From Eledone cirrhosa (Eukaryota > Mollusca > Cephalopoda > Octopoda > Eledonidae), in assembly GCA_964016885.1 (NCBI GenBank), contig OZ024747.1, positions 7,661,795 to 7,725,794 on the forward strand: a stretch of 64,000 nucleotides of DNA, given 5' to 3'. The translations under genes and the position numbers were made by a program. Below the pieces are notes generated by a model that worked only from the letters and a program-made list of their open reading frames with translations, had not been told where the DNA came from and did no database searches. Of the stretch, positions 44,424 to 56,998 are shown one piece after another (within the stretch, counting starts at the first letter, position 1; each line of letters begins with the position of its first letter).

Positions 44424-47400
44424 TCATACTTTTCTCTTTTTTCGCTTAGGCGAGCTGCTAACATTTTCTTTAAATGCACCTTTTCGATCATCACCACTGT
44501 CATTATCAAGCAGGTTTGTATCTGTGGCCTTTACAATCCAAGCATCTTTTTCTTCAATGTCATCCAACTTCATCATACTGACCATGGAACGACCAGCTTT
44601 CCTGGCAGCTTTGTACAGAATGGCAGGCAGACAAGAAGGAAAGAAAAGAAAAAATTTTAACAAAATATCACAAATGTCTGACATGAGTGGTTAAGATTAT
44701 TTTGGGGACTATCAATGTTCTTATCTGTAAAGTTGAATATATTTATATATTTAATTATGTAATAAACACCACAATATAATTGTTCCATTACCCAAGGTTA
44801 AACGATTCTAACAGAAACGTCTGTTTCGTTCATCAGATGAAATATCTTTATTATCTCATAATCCCTACTCCACACCTCAGTGACATCATTCCTGTACATA
44901 GCTTGCACAGCTCTCAGAAGCTATTTATTAACAGCTCAATGAATACTACAAATAGTGGCTAGCTCTTAACTAAGAACTTCTGTAGTTGCCTTACTAAAGA
45001 ATGTTTGAATATACTGAATTTTTGAAAACTACTTGTGTTTTTAAAGATAAGGAGTGGATCTAGCTAATATTTCTGTTGGCTTAGTTTGGAATAAAGGAAG
45101 TGTGACTCACCTGCATGTGATAGGACTGCCTGGCAATTAGTTGTAATGGCAGCTCGAACTTTTAGCTCTGATAAACCCAGCATTAACCCTCTGGTAGCAA
45201 GAATGAGAGTCAAGGAAAAATGGAGAGCACCCAGGTAATACCGTTGGATTCATTGTGTCATATTATAAACAGTGTTTTGAAATACAAGTGAAGTGGGAGC
45301 AGAAGTCAAATGGGAGAGGGAGAAATAGTTTACCAATCAGCTTCTGCCATATCAATCAAGTCTAGACCAGAGAAAGGTTTATAACAATTATTACAAGAGC
45401 ATCAGTAAGAAATAAAGGATACAGTACTCTCACATCATAAGGTCCTCGCAGGTCTAATGTCTACAGGAGAAGAAAAACAAACAAAATTATATACAAGGAT
45501 TTTTAAAAAACAAAACAAACTTTTGAAGTTTCTATAAATAGACATACAACAGCCTTGTATAGCCCTAGGCCGACCATGGTGAGCAAACATAATCAAATGC
45601 ATTTTACTCTTGACTATACCATCTTTCATTCAGATATAGTGTATCAAGGAATCACATCATACAATATGCCCTTCCTTTTTTAAGACAATAGAGTATGATT
45701 TCAGGAAGATTTGGCTGATATTTTTAGCATGGTTAATAGTTATTTGTTTTTGATGGTGGTGGTGTATAGTATTGTGCATCATTGACAAAACACACAATAG
45801 GGAGACCCCGCCCTATGTGGTTGCTCAACCTGCTAGAAATAGCAGCCAAATTTACCTCAAATGACAACCCATCTAACCCATGTAAGTGTGGAAAGATAGA
45901 GGTATGATGATGATGGTATGTGTGTGTGTGTAGGAAGTTGTGATTTTCATGACTTCCTAAAAAAGAAGGAGAATGTACATATTGTAGGCAACTAGCCAAA
46001 ATAACAAACTCACATTATCACAGCCACTGCTTAAGATGAAATTCTGAAACAAAAAAAGAAAGACATTTAAAAAAATATATCAAAGAGTGTATGTGTGTGT
46101 CTATCATGTATGTGTGTGTGTCTATCATGTATGTATGTATGTCTATTATGTGTGTGTGAGTGTATGTCTTTTGTGTGTGTGTTTAGAATTCCATAAAGAA
46201 AGATGAAAAGTAAAAAGTAGTTAAAACTCTTCTCAAGAAGGCTGAGAGGAAGAAAACACCTGTGATGACTGGCAACATGTAGTGCTGATCAAGCTCCCCT
46301 CACCTGTGATGACTGGCAACATGTAGTGCTGACCAAGCTCACCTCACCTGTGATGACTGGCAACATGTAGTGCTGACCAAGCTCACCTCACCTGTGATGA
46401 CTGGCAACATGTAGTGCTGACCAAGCTCACCTCACCTGTGATGACTGGCAACATGTAGTGCTGACCAAGCTCACCTCACCTGTGATGACTGGCAACATGT
46501 GGTGCTGACCAGCTCACCTCACCTGTGATGACTGGCAACATGTAGTGCTGACCAAGCTCACCTCACCTGTGATGACTGGCAACATGTAGTGCTGACCAAG
46601 CTCACCTCACCTGTGATGACTGGCAACATGTAGTGCTGACCAAGCTCACCTCACCTTTGATGACTGGCAACATGTAGTGCTGACCAAGCTCACCTCACCT
46701 TTGATGACTGGCAACATGTGGTGCTGACCAAGCTCAACACACCTGTGCAGGTATAGCAACATGTAGTGCTGACCAAGCTCAACTCACCTGTGCAGGTATG
46801 GCAACATGTGGTGCTGACCAAGCTCAACTCACTCGTTGACATATAGGAGGCCTTTGACAGAATATGTCACACTAATGTCTGGTGGTCACTAATAAAATAA
46901 TGTAGATAGGTTTGTGAAAGATGTAAAAGCTATGTTGTCAGCAAGGTGAAAATCAAGAATGAGTTCAGTGATGAATATAGCATAGAGATAGGTGTTCATG
47001 GGGACTCAGTTTTGGACTATTTATTATAGTTCTTCAGACTGTAACAGAAGAGTTTACAACTAGTAGTCAAGGAATCTCCTATATGACAATGACCTAGATC
47101 TCGTAGGTAAATCTGTTGAAGAATTAGAGAAGAAATTCCAAACCAAGAAGTAAAACTGAGAATGTTTTAACCTAGCAAAGACAAAAAGTGTAATTAGCAA
47201 GAAAGAAAAAAGGGCTCTATACCATCTAAGGAGTGACCATGTTTGATATGCAGAAGAGGAGTAGGTAGGAATGTTATATGATGTCCCCAAAGTAAACCAA
47301 TTTATAACTTACCTTTCCATTACCGTGTTCCAGCAGAGATTGGACATTCATGATGATGCTTCTTCGGGCCTCCTGGTCCCTAATTAGAGGCCCATACTGT

Positions 47401-50400
47401 ATTTCAAAATGTATACCTCGCTCAATAGCCTGATTGTTGTACAATATAAATAAAAAGATGGTTGTGAATTGACAGATAACTAAATAGTGGCATACAGACA
47501 TAAATAAATAAATAAAGGGCACAGGCATAGTTTCATGTTTGATCCCACTGTCCAGCACATAGGACCAGTGTTTTCTACTATAGCCATGAGTTGACCAATA
47601 TGTTTGTATCTCTCTCTACACCCCCTCCCTTAGTGTATGTGTCTGTGTGTGTGTATCATTTGCAGATATACATTACTCGGAAGAAAACTAATAAACTGGT
47701 TCATTTGAACAAAGGTACCATGTAGTGTCTGTTCTACTGAAGCTGTAAAGATGTCCCTTTATTCCAGGAGATACAAAAAGTAAACATTCTGATTGTGAGC
47801 AGTGATTTGTAGACTTTTCGTTGAGCTGATTGTACTAGTGTCTGTAAAAGACACAAAGAGTGGACACAACTTTACGGTATGTTGTAATTGATTCTCGCCA
47901 GATGAGTCCAGAAAGAGTAGATCTATAATTGAACACATTCCAGCTGTGAACATACCATTTATTTTTTTTATAGAAGTAGTAAATCTAGAACTACATTAAT
48001 TTAGATCTACTGTCTTTAATAAAAATCAAAGAACAGCTTCATATAACTGTAAAATACTGCTCTGTAAGTAAAAAGCAAAGAAACCATAAGAAGAAAAAAG
48101 AGAAAAATGCAAAGGAAGTTAGTTACAAAGTAGATATGGGTGACTACAACTGTGCTGGTCCACTTACTGCATGTAATGACTGGTGTTTCAAATTAAAAGG
48201 AAGAGGTTCAGTTAAATCCAATGAGATGATGTCAACTTCCAATGTTTGACAGGCCATCTATAAAGCAACAACAAAATGTGAAAGACATGGTTATTTTTTT
48301 TTAAATAATCAACAAATTCTTTATCATTTCCAGTGGTTTTAGTCACTGGGCTGCAGATATACTGCACTACCACCATCAAACGATTTCAGTTAATCTGGGT
48401 TGCAGATATACTCGACTACTATCAAACGTTTTCAGTCAGTCTGGTAGTTATTTTATCAAACTTTATTTATTAAATAATTTAATTTTACATTTTCAATGTA
48501 AAGAGATGCATCTCAATGCACCATTTTATACTGAACAGCATTTGGGCTAGGTGAATTTTATCATGGAACCAGCACTACTACTTTATAGTGTGTGTAGAGT
48601 GCCTGCCTACACACACACACACACACATACATACACCCCTTTGGCTGAAACTAAAGAATAAGTAGCTAAATAGATAGATAAATGTTACATAGTACCAATC
48701 ACATTGCATGTCCATACCAGCGCAGTCTCTTTTTTTGCACACTACATCTAATTCCTCTCATACCCAGTTTTTCTCTCAATTCATCTGTACTGTGTTGTCT
48801 GTGCATTTTAAGATTACTGATCTAGCATGGTTCTGTTCTGCATAAATATTTACCATTTAATGAATTATGTTATGAATGTCCAGTTATATTCTGTATCCTG
48901 CTTTACATAAATAGAAACTGCAATAAAGATCCTTCAATTGGCAGAATTATAGAGGTAGTTATCTTCCGATGAGGAGACAAAAATCTCTAAAACACATAAA
49001 GATAGTCTCTTATGTTTACACATTCTTTTCTCAATGAGGATCAAAAACTAGTTATATCTACATACATGCATACATGTGTGTGTGTGCATGTATATTTATA
49101 TACATATGCTAGTTGTTGCTGAAGATTTTAGCTTTAACTAAAAAAAAAGGAAAAGGTTAAGACTACAGGTATATACATATTATTAACATACATACATATA
49201 TTACATAAATACACATTAAAAATACATACAAACACAAATACATATTACTTACGACACACGCATAATTAAGAACCTTAATAATACTCAAACACAAATTATA
49301 AATGGCATATACACATACACTATTAACAATATACATATATACACACATTAACAATACATAAACACACACACATATACACCAAGAAAGAGCTCCATATCAA
49401 TCAGGTTATGGCTTAGTTATATGACATGACAGACTTGTTTATGACATCATAACTATGTATAAAAACAACAAAAATAACAATAAGAACAGCAACAACAAAC
49501 TAACACCAATAAAAACAGACCAAATCTCTTTTCTCTAACTATTATTGTTTCCCTTTCCTGCTGTTACCCTGCTGTTCTTCTAGTGAAAACTGTTCATTCA
49601 AAACTTTTTTCCAGCACTTGCCCTGCCCTTTCTTTCTGCCTCCCTCGCATGCACATGTGCACACATGTACACACACGCACACATACACATACACGCATAC
49701 TTTCCTGCGCTCTTCCCCGTTTGATAATCTAATGGAGAACTTTCTTACCTGGAGTACTGCACAGGTAAACACAGCTTCTTTCACCTCCACACACAAACCC
49801 CAACAGTGCGACGAAAACAACAACAGCAGCAACAACAACAACAGCTACAACAACACAAACGCTGAGAGTAACGACGAACTGGAGACACAATTATCAGTAA
49901 TCTGTGCGGGAATTTTACTTCTAATTACGATCTTCATAAGTACCGTTGTCTACGTGTACAACATGTTCAACAATGTGGGGTTAGCCTTGTGGGAGGGTTG
50001 GGGATATGCAACGACAAGGATAAAACAAGAGAAGGCTCAACGCTGGTGGGACCTCATTGCTCCGTCCTCGCTGGCTCCCAAGACGGAGACGGTGACATCA
50101 AGAGAAAGTTCAATCCCTGTGAGTTGTGGTGAAGAGGGTGTGAGTGACAGCAGAAGTAACAATGGTAAGGTACAACGATCTCTGATTATCAGAAAGCTAA
50201 ATGACAAACAGCTGACTAAGAAGAAATATCAAGAATTAAGGATTGTCATTGACTTTCGGTGAGGTTCAGCTGAGGCCTTTTTCTTCTGTTTTAAGCTCCC
50301 TACAGATATTTTGGGTGTTTTTCTAATATGGCACCACTGTCTACATTCAGTATATTTTCTTACACCTTACATCCCTGCATTCATATCCAGATTTTAACCA

Positions 50401-53400
50401 TTTTGTTATCCTATTTCAAATGAGTCAGCCCGTGATGGTCAAATAAATTTCAAAATAATTTACTTTAAAACAGTTTTATTTCATGGAACCAGTGATAGTT
50501 TCAAGCAGTTTGGTTTCAAAAGGATTAATGTTGCATTATATGTTGACATTTATCACTAAGTCGGCTTTAATCAAGCAGATCTATGGACAAAAACATTCAA
50601 GGTGTGATCATTGTTATTTTTTTTCATCCAGTGGGGTATAAATTGAGGGAGATTTCGCTGCTGTTTGTAGCAAGTCAAGCAACTGTATAGAAGCGACCCT
50701 TATTCACTCATCTCCTATCTTGTTGTTACTGCTTAGCTCCAGGTTAACACCCTGATCAAACCACCTTGTAATCAACAATGTTCCAGCCATGACAACCACA
50801 TCTAGGACAACATAACTGAACATATACATCCTTTTTAAAGGAGTAAAGTGTGGTTTGAGGCAGATTTGGCAGCTATTTCTGTCAGGTCAATAACTGTGTA
50901 GAGGCTCTGGTAGTGCAGTAGATAGCTTGTCAGTATGATAATCAATATGTTGTTGTTTAGCCCCATGTGAGATCTGAATAAACAGGCTTATGATCAAAGA
51001 TATTTCAGTTCGGACAGTGTTATCCAATGAATCTTTTCAAGATAGTACACTATGACAGGAGGGACATTTGGCTGTTATTTCCAGTAGGTTATGAAATCAC
51101 ATACATGCTCCCTGATTAGCTTATAATTGTTGGTTGTCTGTGGTAATGGTGATATTTTGTTGTAATTTAGACCTGGTTAAGCAAACTATATGGCCATATA
51201 AAAAGATCAACTCATGGTGTGAGTAGGTTATGCCTGGAAGGAAGGTTGGCTGGTAAGAGAAGCAGAGGCCGGCAGCCAAAATGATGGCTTGACAATGTCA
51301 ATTCATGGACTGGACTTGATCTTTGCTTTTTGAACTCTGCTGCTGGTGATCGAACTTTGTGGAGAGAGATATCACATATTAATGCGCAGTCTGCAACTGG
51401 CGGAGTTTAGCGTCACAAGAAGAAGCAAACCTTTGAATAAAGATGTTCCAACCAGATCTTTTTTCAGTTATAGTATATCTAACATCATAATATTTAAAAT
51501 GTTCATCCTTTTTCTAAAAGAGTAGGGTGGATTTAAGGATGATTTGTATTCTGTTGTTTAACTACAGATCAGTACTGATTGAACAGACCTAAGATGGAAG
51601 GCATAGCAGTTATGACCATCCCACAACAGCAGTCATGACCATCCCACAACAGCAGTCATGACCTTTCTACAACAGAGTGGACTGAGTTAAAGGCACCAAA
51701 GTGCCAGTTGGTGGTGTTAAATTAAACAGATTAAATCAGCCACCACCCAAGTAAGCCATAGCAAGATTTGAACTCAGAACAGAAAATCTGGAACAAATAC
51801 TGCAAGGCATCTTGTCTGACACTAATAATTCGGTCAATCCACCACCCAAGACCACTACTTTATTTTATTAACGTTGAAAGGATGAAAGGAAAATTTGACC
51901 TCAGTGAGATTTGAACTTAGAATAAAGAGAGCTGAAACAAATACCAGAAGGTATTTTGTCTAAAGCTCTAAAGACTGCCAATTTCCTGCCTAACCAACGT
52001 TATGTATCACTGCTATTTATATTTGTATATATAGAAAGGAAATAAACAGCATTGTAAAACATTCTAGAAAAAAATAGAATTTAATATAAACTTTATTACA
52101 ACCATATATTTAGATTTATTGTGATAAAGATATTAACTATAAACAGTAAAATAGAAAAATAATTCTTGCCAACAACAACCCTGAGCATCTTTTAGAATTC
52201 CATGAGTCTAACACATGTGGGCATGCCTACAAAGTCAGAAAACAGCACAGCTCCCATGACTTTCGGAAACATTTTTTCACACTGAAACATGGAACAAACT
52301 ACCTGCATCAGTTGTTAGCTGCTGAGACACTGCATCCTTTAAAACCTCCATGCTTCCTGAGATTCGCCAACACTATACCTGATATCCCCCCCTCCATACA
52401 CATGCACACATGTATATCATGACCGTTACACTGTTCACTTTCATTATTCTATGTACTATACATGCACCTTTGATGAGTTGTAGTGTACCTGAGCGCTGTA
52501 CACAATATTATTATTATTATTATTTGGTTTAATATAACATTCAGTCATAATGTGGGGGAAACTATTGTTAAACGTTTTTTTAACTTATTAGATAAGTATT
52601 TAATTAAAAATCATAAATATAAGATTTTTAATGTTAAATTAAGTTACAGTTGTACAAATAAATCTGCTACAGAATTAGCAAAGATAGTAAATATCTTAGT
52701 TATCTACATCTAATTGTTCACATTCATGCAATTGTTTTCACAAATATACACACATCCTTTATATCATCATCATCATCACCGTTTTATGTCCGTTCTTCCA
52801 CACTAACATGGGTTAGACGGGTTATTCTGTTGTGGGCAGTGTCCAGTCGGCTGGCCATGTCTTGCTCATACAGAACTGATTTTGGCTTGATTTCTACAGC
52901 TGGATGCCCTTCTTAACACCAACCTCATTTACAGTGAGTGCTGGGTGCTTTTTTTCCGTGGCGCCTACATATCCACTTTACAGTGTGGGCTGGTTGCTTT
53001 TTTGCCGTGGCACCTCCATGACCACTACTACAAAGTATTTTTGGGTTCAACACTAACAATCCTATCAATCTACTACCCTGATGACAATAGAAAAAAACTT
53101 TGTATTGTAATTTAGGCACAAGGCCAGCAATCTGAAGGGAGAGGAACGTTGATTAAATCAACCGCAGTATTTATAAACAAAGGATGAAAGGCCTCATCAA
53201 GATTTGAATTCAGAATGTAAAGAGGCCGGAACTCAATACAGAAAAGCATTTCGTCAGAGCCTCATGTGATTCTGACAACCCACCCCTTTCGACAACAACA
53301 ACAACAATAGTTGGTTTGTTCTATATATTCTATTTTTTCTTCTTTCTTTTTATTCACTTCAAGAGACATCTGTATAGTCAACGCAAACCGAGAGAAGCAG

Positions 53401-56400
53401 AGAGTTTGTTGGTGGTCCGACATTGAGCAAGAGAGATTGTGGAAAACAACAACAGCAACAACAACGACAACAACAACAACAAAGATGATGAAGATGATGA
53501 TCAGTTCTAACCACCACGGTGCTCAACTGACAGACGCCTGCACCCTGCGCTACATCCAACACACACATCTGTTCCTTCTGCAGAATGTCTATGACTACTT
53601 GCAACAGTTGCTGCAAATTGTGGGAGATGGATGCACAATCAGTGGAACCAATGAGCAGATCATCATTAAGGTAAGAACATAATTGCATACATACAAACAC
53701 ATACATTCAGACATGTATACACATACAATCATACACATATATACACATGCAACATTTACAATGTACCATTTATATTTTGAATCATGGTTTTATAAATCAA
53801 TAAGTCACATGTTGGTTTTTCACATATTTTCATGGAAAATGGTGTGACTTAAACAAGAATTTATACAGTAATTCCCTGAGAGCTCGAAACAAGAATATTG
53901 AAAAAAAAGAATTTGATTTCTTATATTACTTATACAAGGTCCTAATTATACAAAAAATAGACGTAGTTGGCTAAATATTATTTGTGCTTATTTTATCAAT
54001 GCTAACAAAATATAAACTCAAGAAGCAAAGAGACATAACTAAGTACTGCAAGACATTTTAACTGGAGTTCCACTAGTGATGTCATCAATCACACTAAATT
54101 ATTATTAATAATTGTTTCTACTTTTGATACAAGGCCAACAATCTTGCAGGAGGGGAAAGTTGATTAAATCGACCCCGTAAGGATGAAAGGCAAAGCTAAC
54201 CTATGGGATTTAAACTTGGAATGTAAAGGAACGTAACTCTATGCTACAAAGCATGTTTTTGGACATATTATTATTATTAATAATAATTTCTAACACTGGT
54301 AGGTTAATATTTTGCCGATTTTCACCAACTTCACAATCCTATGTAAATGAGGTGCTAAAATATTTTCGCTTTGGAGGTGAAATTTGTTTACCTTTGGAGG
54401 TGAAATTTGTTTCTCCTGTTTTTGATTGTTTTGAATCAATATGGCTTTCAAAGTGGTCGGAAATTGATGAAAAATCATTACGAAATGTAGTTGTGAAACA
54501 AAAACTATACTTTAAATGACACTTAAAACATTTTAAATATCAAAACCATGCCATCTAAACGTGTTGATTAGTTGCCTCGCAATGGGGGATAAATTAGTAA
54601 TAATTTCTTCCTCAGCCACAAGAGAAAACTGGTACTACTAACTCATTGTCCATATATAAATGTAAATATTAAAAAATGTTTCATCACTAAAGATGAACTT
54701 AATACTCCAAAATATATTTTTTTCCCCCAGATTTTGATGGTAAAAGATGCCATAGATCTCTGGCATAGATGCCAAAGTGATGAAATGTTGGACGAAAATG
54801 AATGTGATGAGGAAAGAGATAAGGAAGCTGAAGAAGCAAAGGATTCAGCAGATATTGATGGTCTGGTGGCTGAGGGCAAGAATGGCTCTAGCATGACCAT
54901 AAGTAGCAGCAGCAGCAGCAATCATAAATATGCAGTTTGTCTCAGCACCTTAGCAATGGACAGAGATAGCATGCTCAGTGTTGACAGGAATTGCTCCAAG
55001 AGCCAGCTGCTTAATGCTATACAAGAGGGAGACAGCACTGGAACCACGAATGAGAGGATGATGGAGAGCATGACATGAACCAACATATTTCAAACATTGG
55101 GTGTTTAATGGAGCAAGTACCTCCATCGCAGCCACACATACACACACACCTATGTTCTCTCTCATGAAACAGAAATACAACTTAAATCATCAGTGAAAAT
55201 GAATTTTAGAGTTTTAGAGTAAGGGAATAAAGAATAAGTTAAATCTTGTTTGTTTTGGAGGTTTTTGTTTTTTTTGTATCACACCACACTGTCCTCACTA
55301 CCACACACCACACCATGTCCACACTTTCCAGGGACTATGTTGAAAAATAAAACCTCATTTGGTCATTCCTTGAGAGTATCTTAGTCAAGCTATGAACTTT
55401 TCAGCTGACCCTTCTACATTAATGATCATTAATATAGCATTAATTAAAATAGAAACACAAAGAATTAACATACATGAAAGAGGTCTTTGTCAATTGGTTG
55501 CACAGCCAGTATATCATAAGCTTGAATGTCTGCAGAATGCTGTAAGAAGATAAAAACAGAGAAGAGTTTAACTATATATAAAAAGGAGAAACCTCCGCTA
55601 GAACAGCCATAAAAACAACTAAATGTTGTCAAAGACAACAATGGGCAAAAGTGCCTCAGAGGACAGAGACCAGCAGCCAGTGGTCAACAGAGACCAGCAG
55701 CCAGTGGTCAACAGAGACCAGCAGCCAGTGGTCAACAGAGACAAACCACAAGATGGGTCACGATTAATGACATTTCAAGGATGGCAACATTAACTCTTTA
55801 GCATTTAAACCGGCTGTATCCGGCCAGAATTCTCTCACCTCTTTGAGTTCAAACCAGCTGTAACCGAGTATTCGTACTTATGTTAAGGTATTGTTCTCAA
55901 AATATATATCAAAATCTCATAGATTCGATATGTGAGATAATTATATGAGGTAAAGCCTTTACCATGAAAATACAATAGTAAATATAGAGTAATGTAAATG
56001 CTAAAGTGTTAAATCATCATCATCATTTATATGTCCACTTTTCTATGCTGGCATGGGTTGGACAGGACTTTTTGATCTAGCGTTTTATAGCCACATGCCC
56101 CAATGGTTTTCGCCATCTCTCACAACATGCAGAGATTCGGTATAACTATTCTTAAAGCAGGGATACACACAAAACATAAAATAAAGCTACTCACCAAATT
56201 ATGGACTTGCTCTGCCTTGGAGAATATTAATGTCAAACGAGAAAGCTGCTTCAATTTTGCCCCAGTATCCTACAACATAACATCGTATAATATTATAAGC
56301 ATTGTCTGGTTAGAATACACACACACAAACATATATGTGAGTCCCGGGTTCAATCAGAGGTAACTACAGTAAGGTACTCAATACATTAGTAGAGTATATA

Positions 56401-56962
56401 CAAAATTTAATATAGTAATGGTTTCTACAGCACTAGAACTGTTTCATTCGAAGGAAATAATCAGAAAAAAGCCATATCATCATCATCATCATCATCATCA
56501 CCGTTTTACGTCCGTTCTTCCACGCTAGCATGGGTTAGACGGGTTGTCCTGTTGTGGGCAGTGTCTGGTCGGCTGACCATGCCTTGCTCATACAGGAACT
56601 GATTTGGCTTGATTTCTACAGCTGGATGCCCTTCCTAACACCAACCTCATTTACAGTGAGTGCTGGATGCTTTTTCGTGGCGCCTACATGTCCACTTTAC
56701 AGTGCTTTTTTGCCGTGGCACCTCCACCACCACCTTGCGGTGGGGGATGTGGGGGCATATTGTCTATATATATATATATATATATATATCTATATATTAT
56801 AAGAACAGATTAAAGTTTAAGCAAAGAATCGCTGCTTTCACCCTTAACAGGATATTTTTTCAGTTTTAGAAGATCCCATTAAGGGTGAAAGCAGCGATTC
56901 TTTGCTTAAACTTTAGTCAGTTCTTATAATAAATATTTGCTGTACGGGTTTTTATATTTATA

Positions 56963-56998
<36 letters not shown>

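Noticed and set aside
46255..46835. CRISPR-like array of regular repeats
   Set aside because: The 44-bp units are contiguous with no unique spacers, and the setting is an animal gene intron. It is a minisatellite.
49618..49731. Upstream extension of the nested membrane protein
   Set aside because: The frame is open but has no ATG and reads through a CA-repeat (HTHTYTYTHT); the first ATG is at 49,732.
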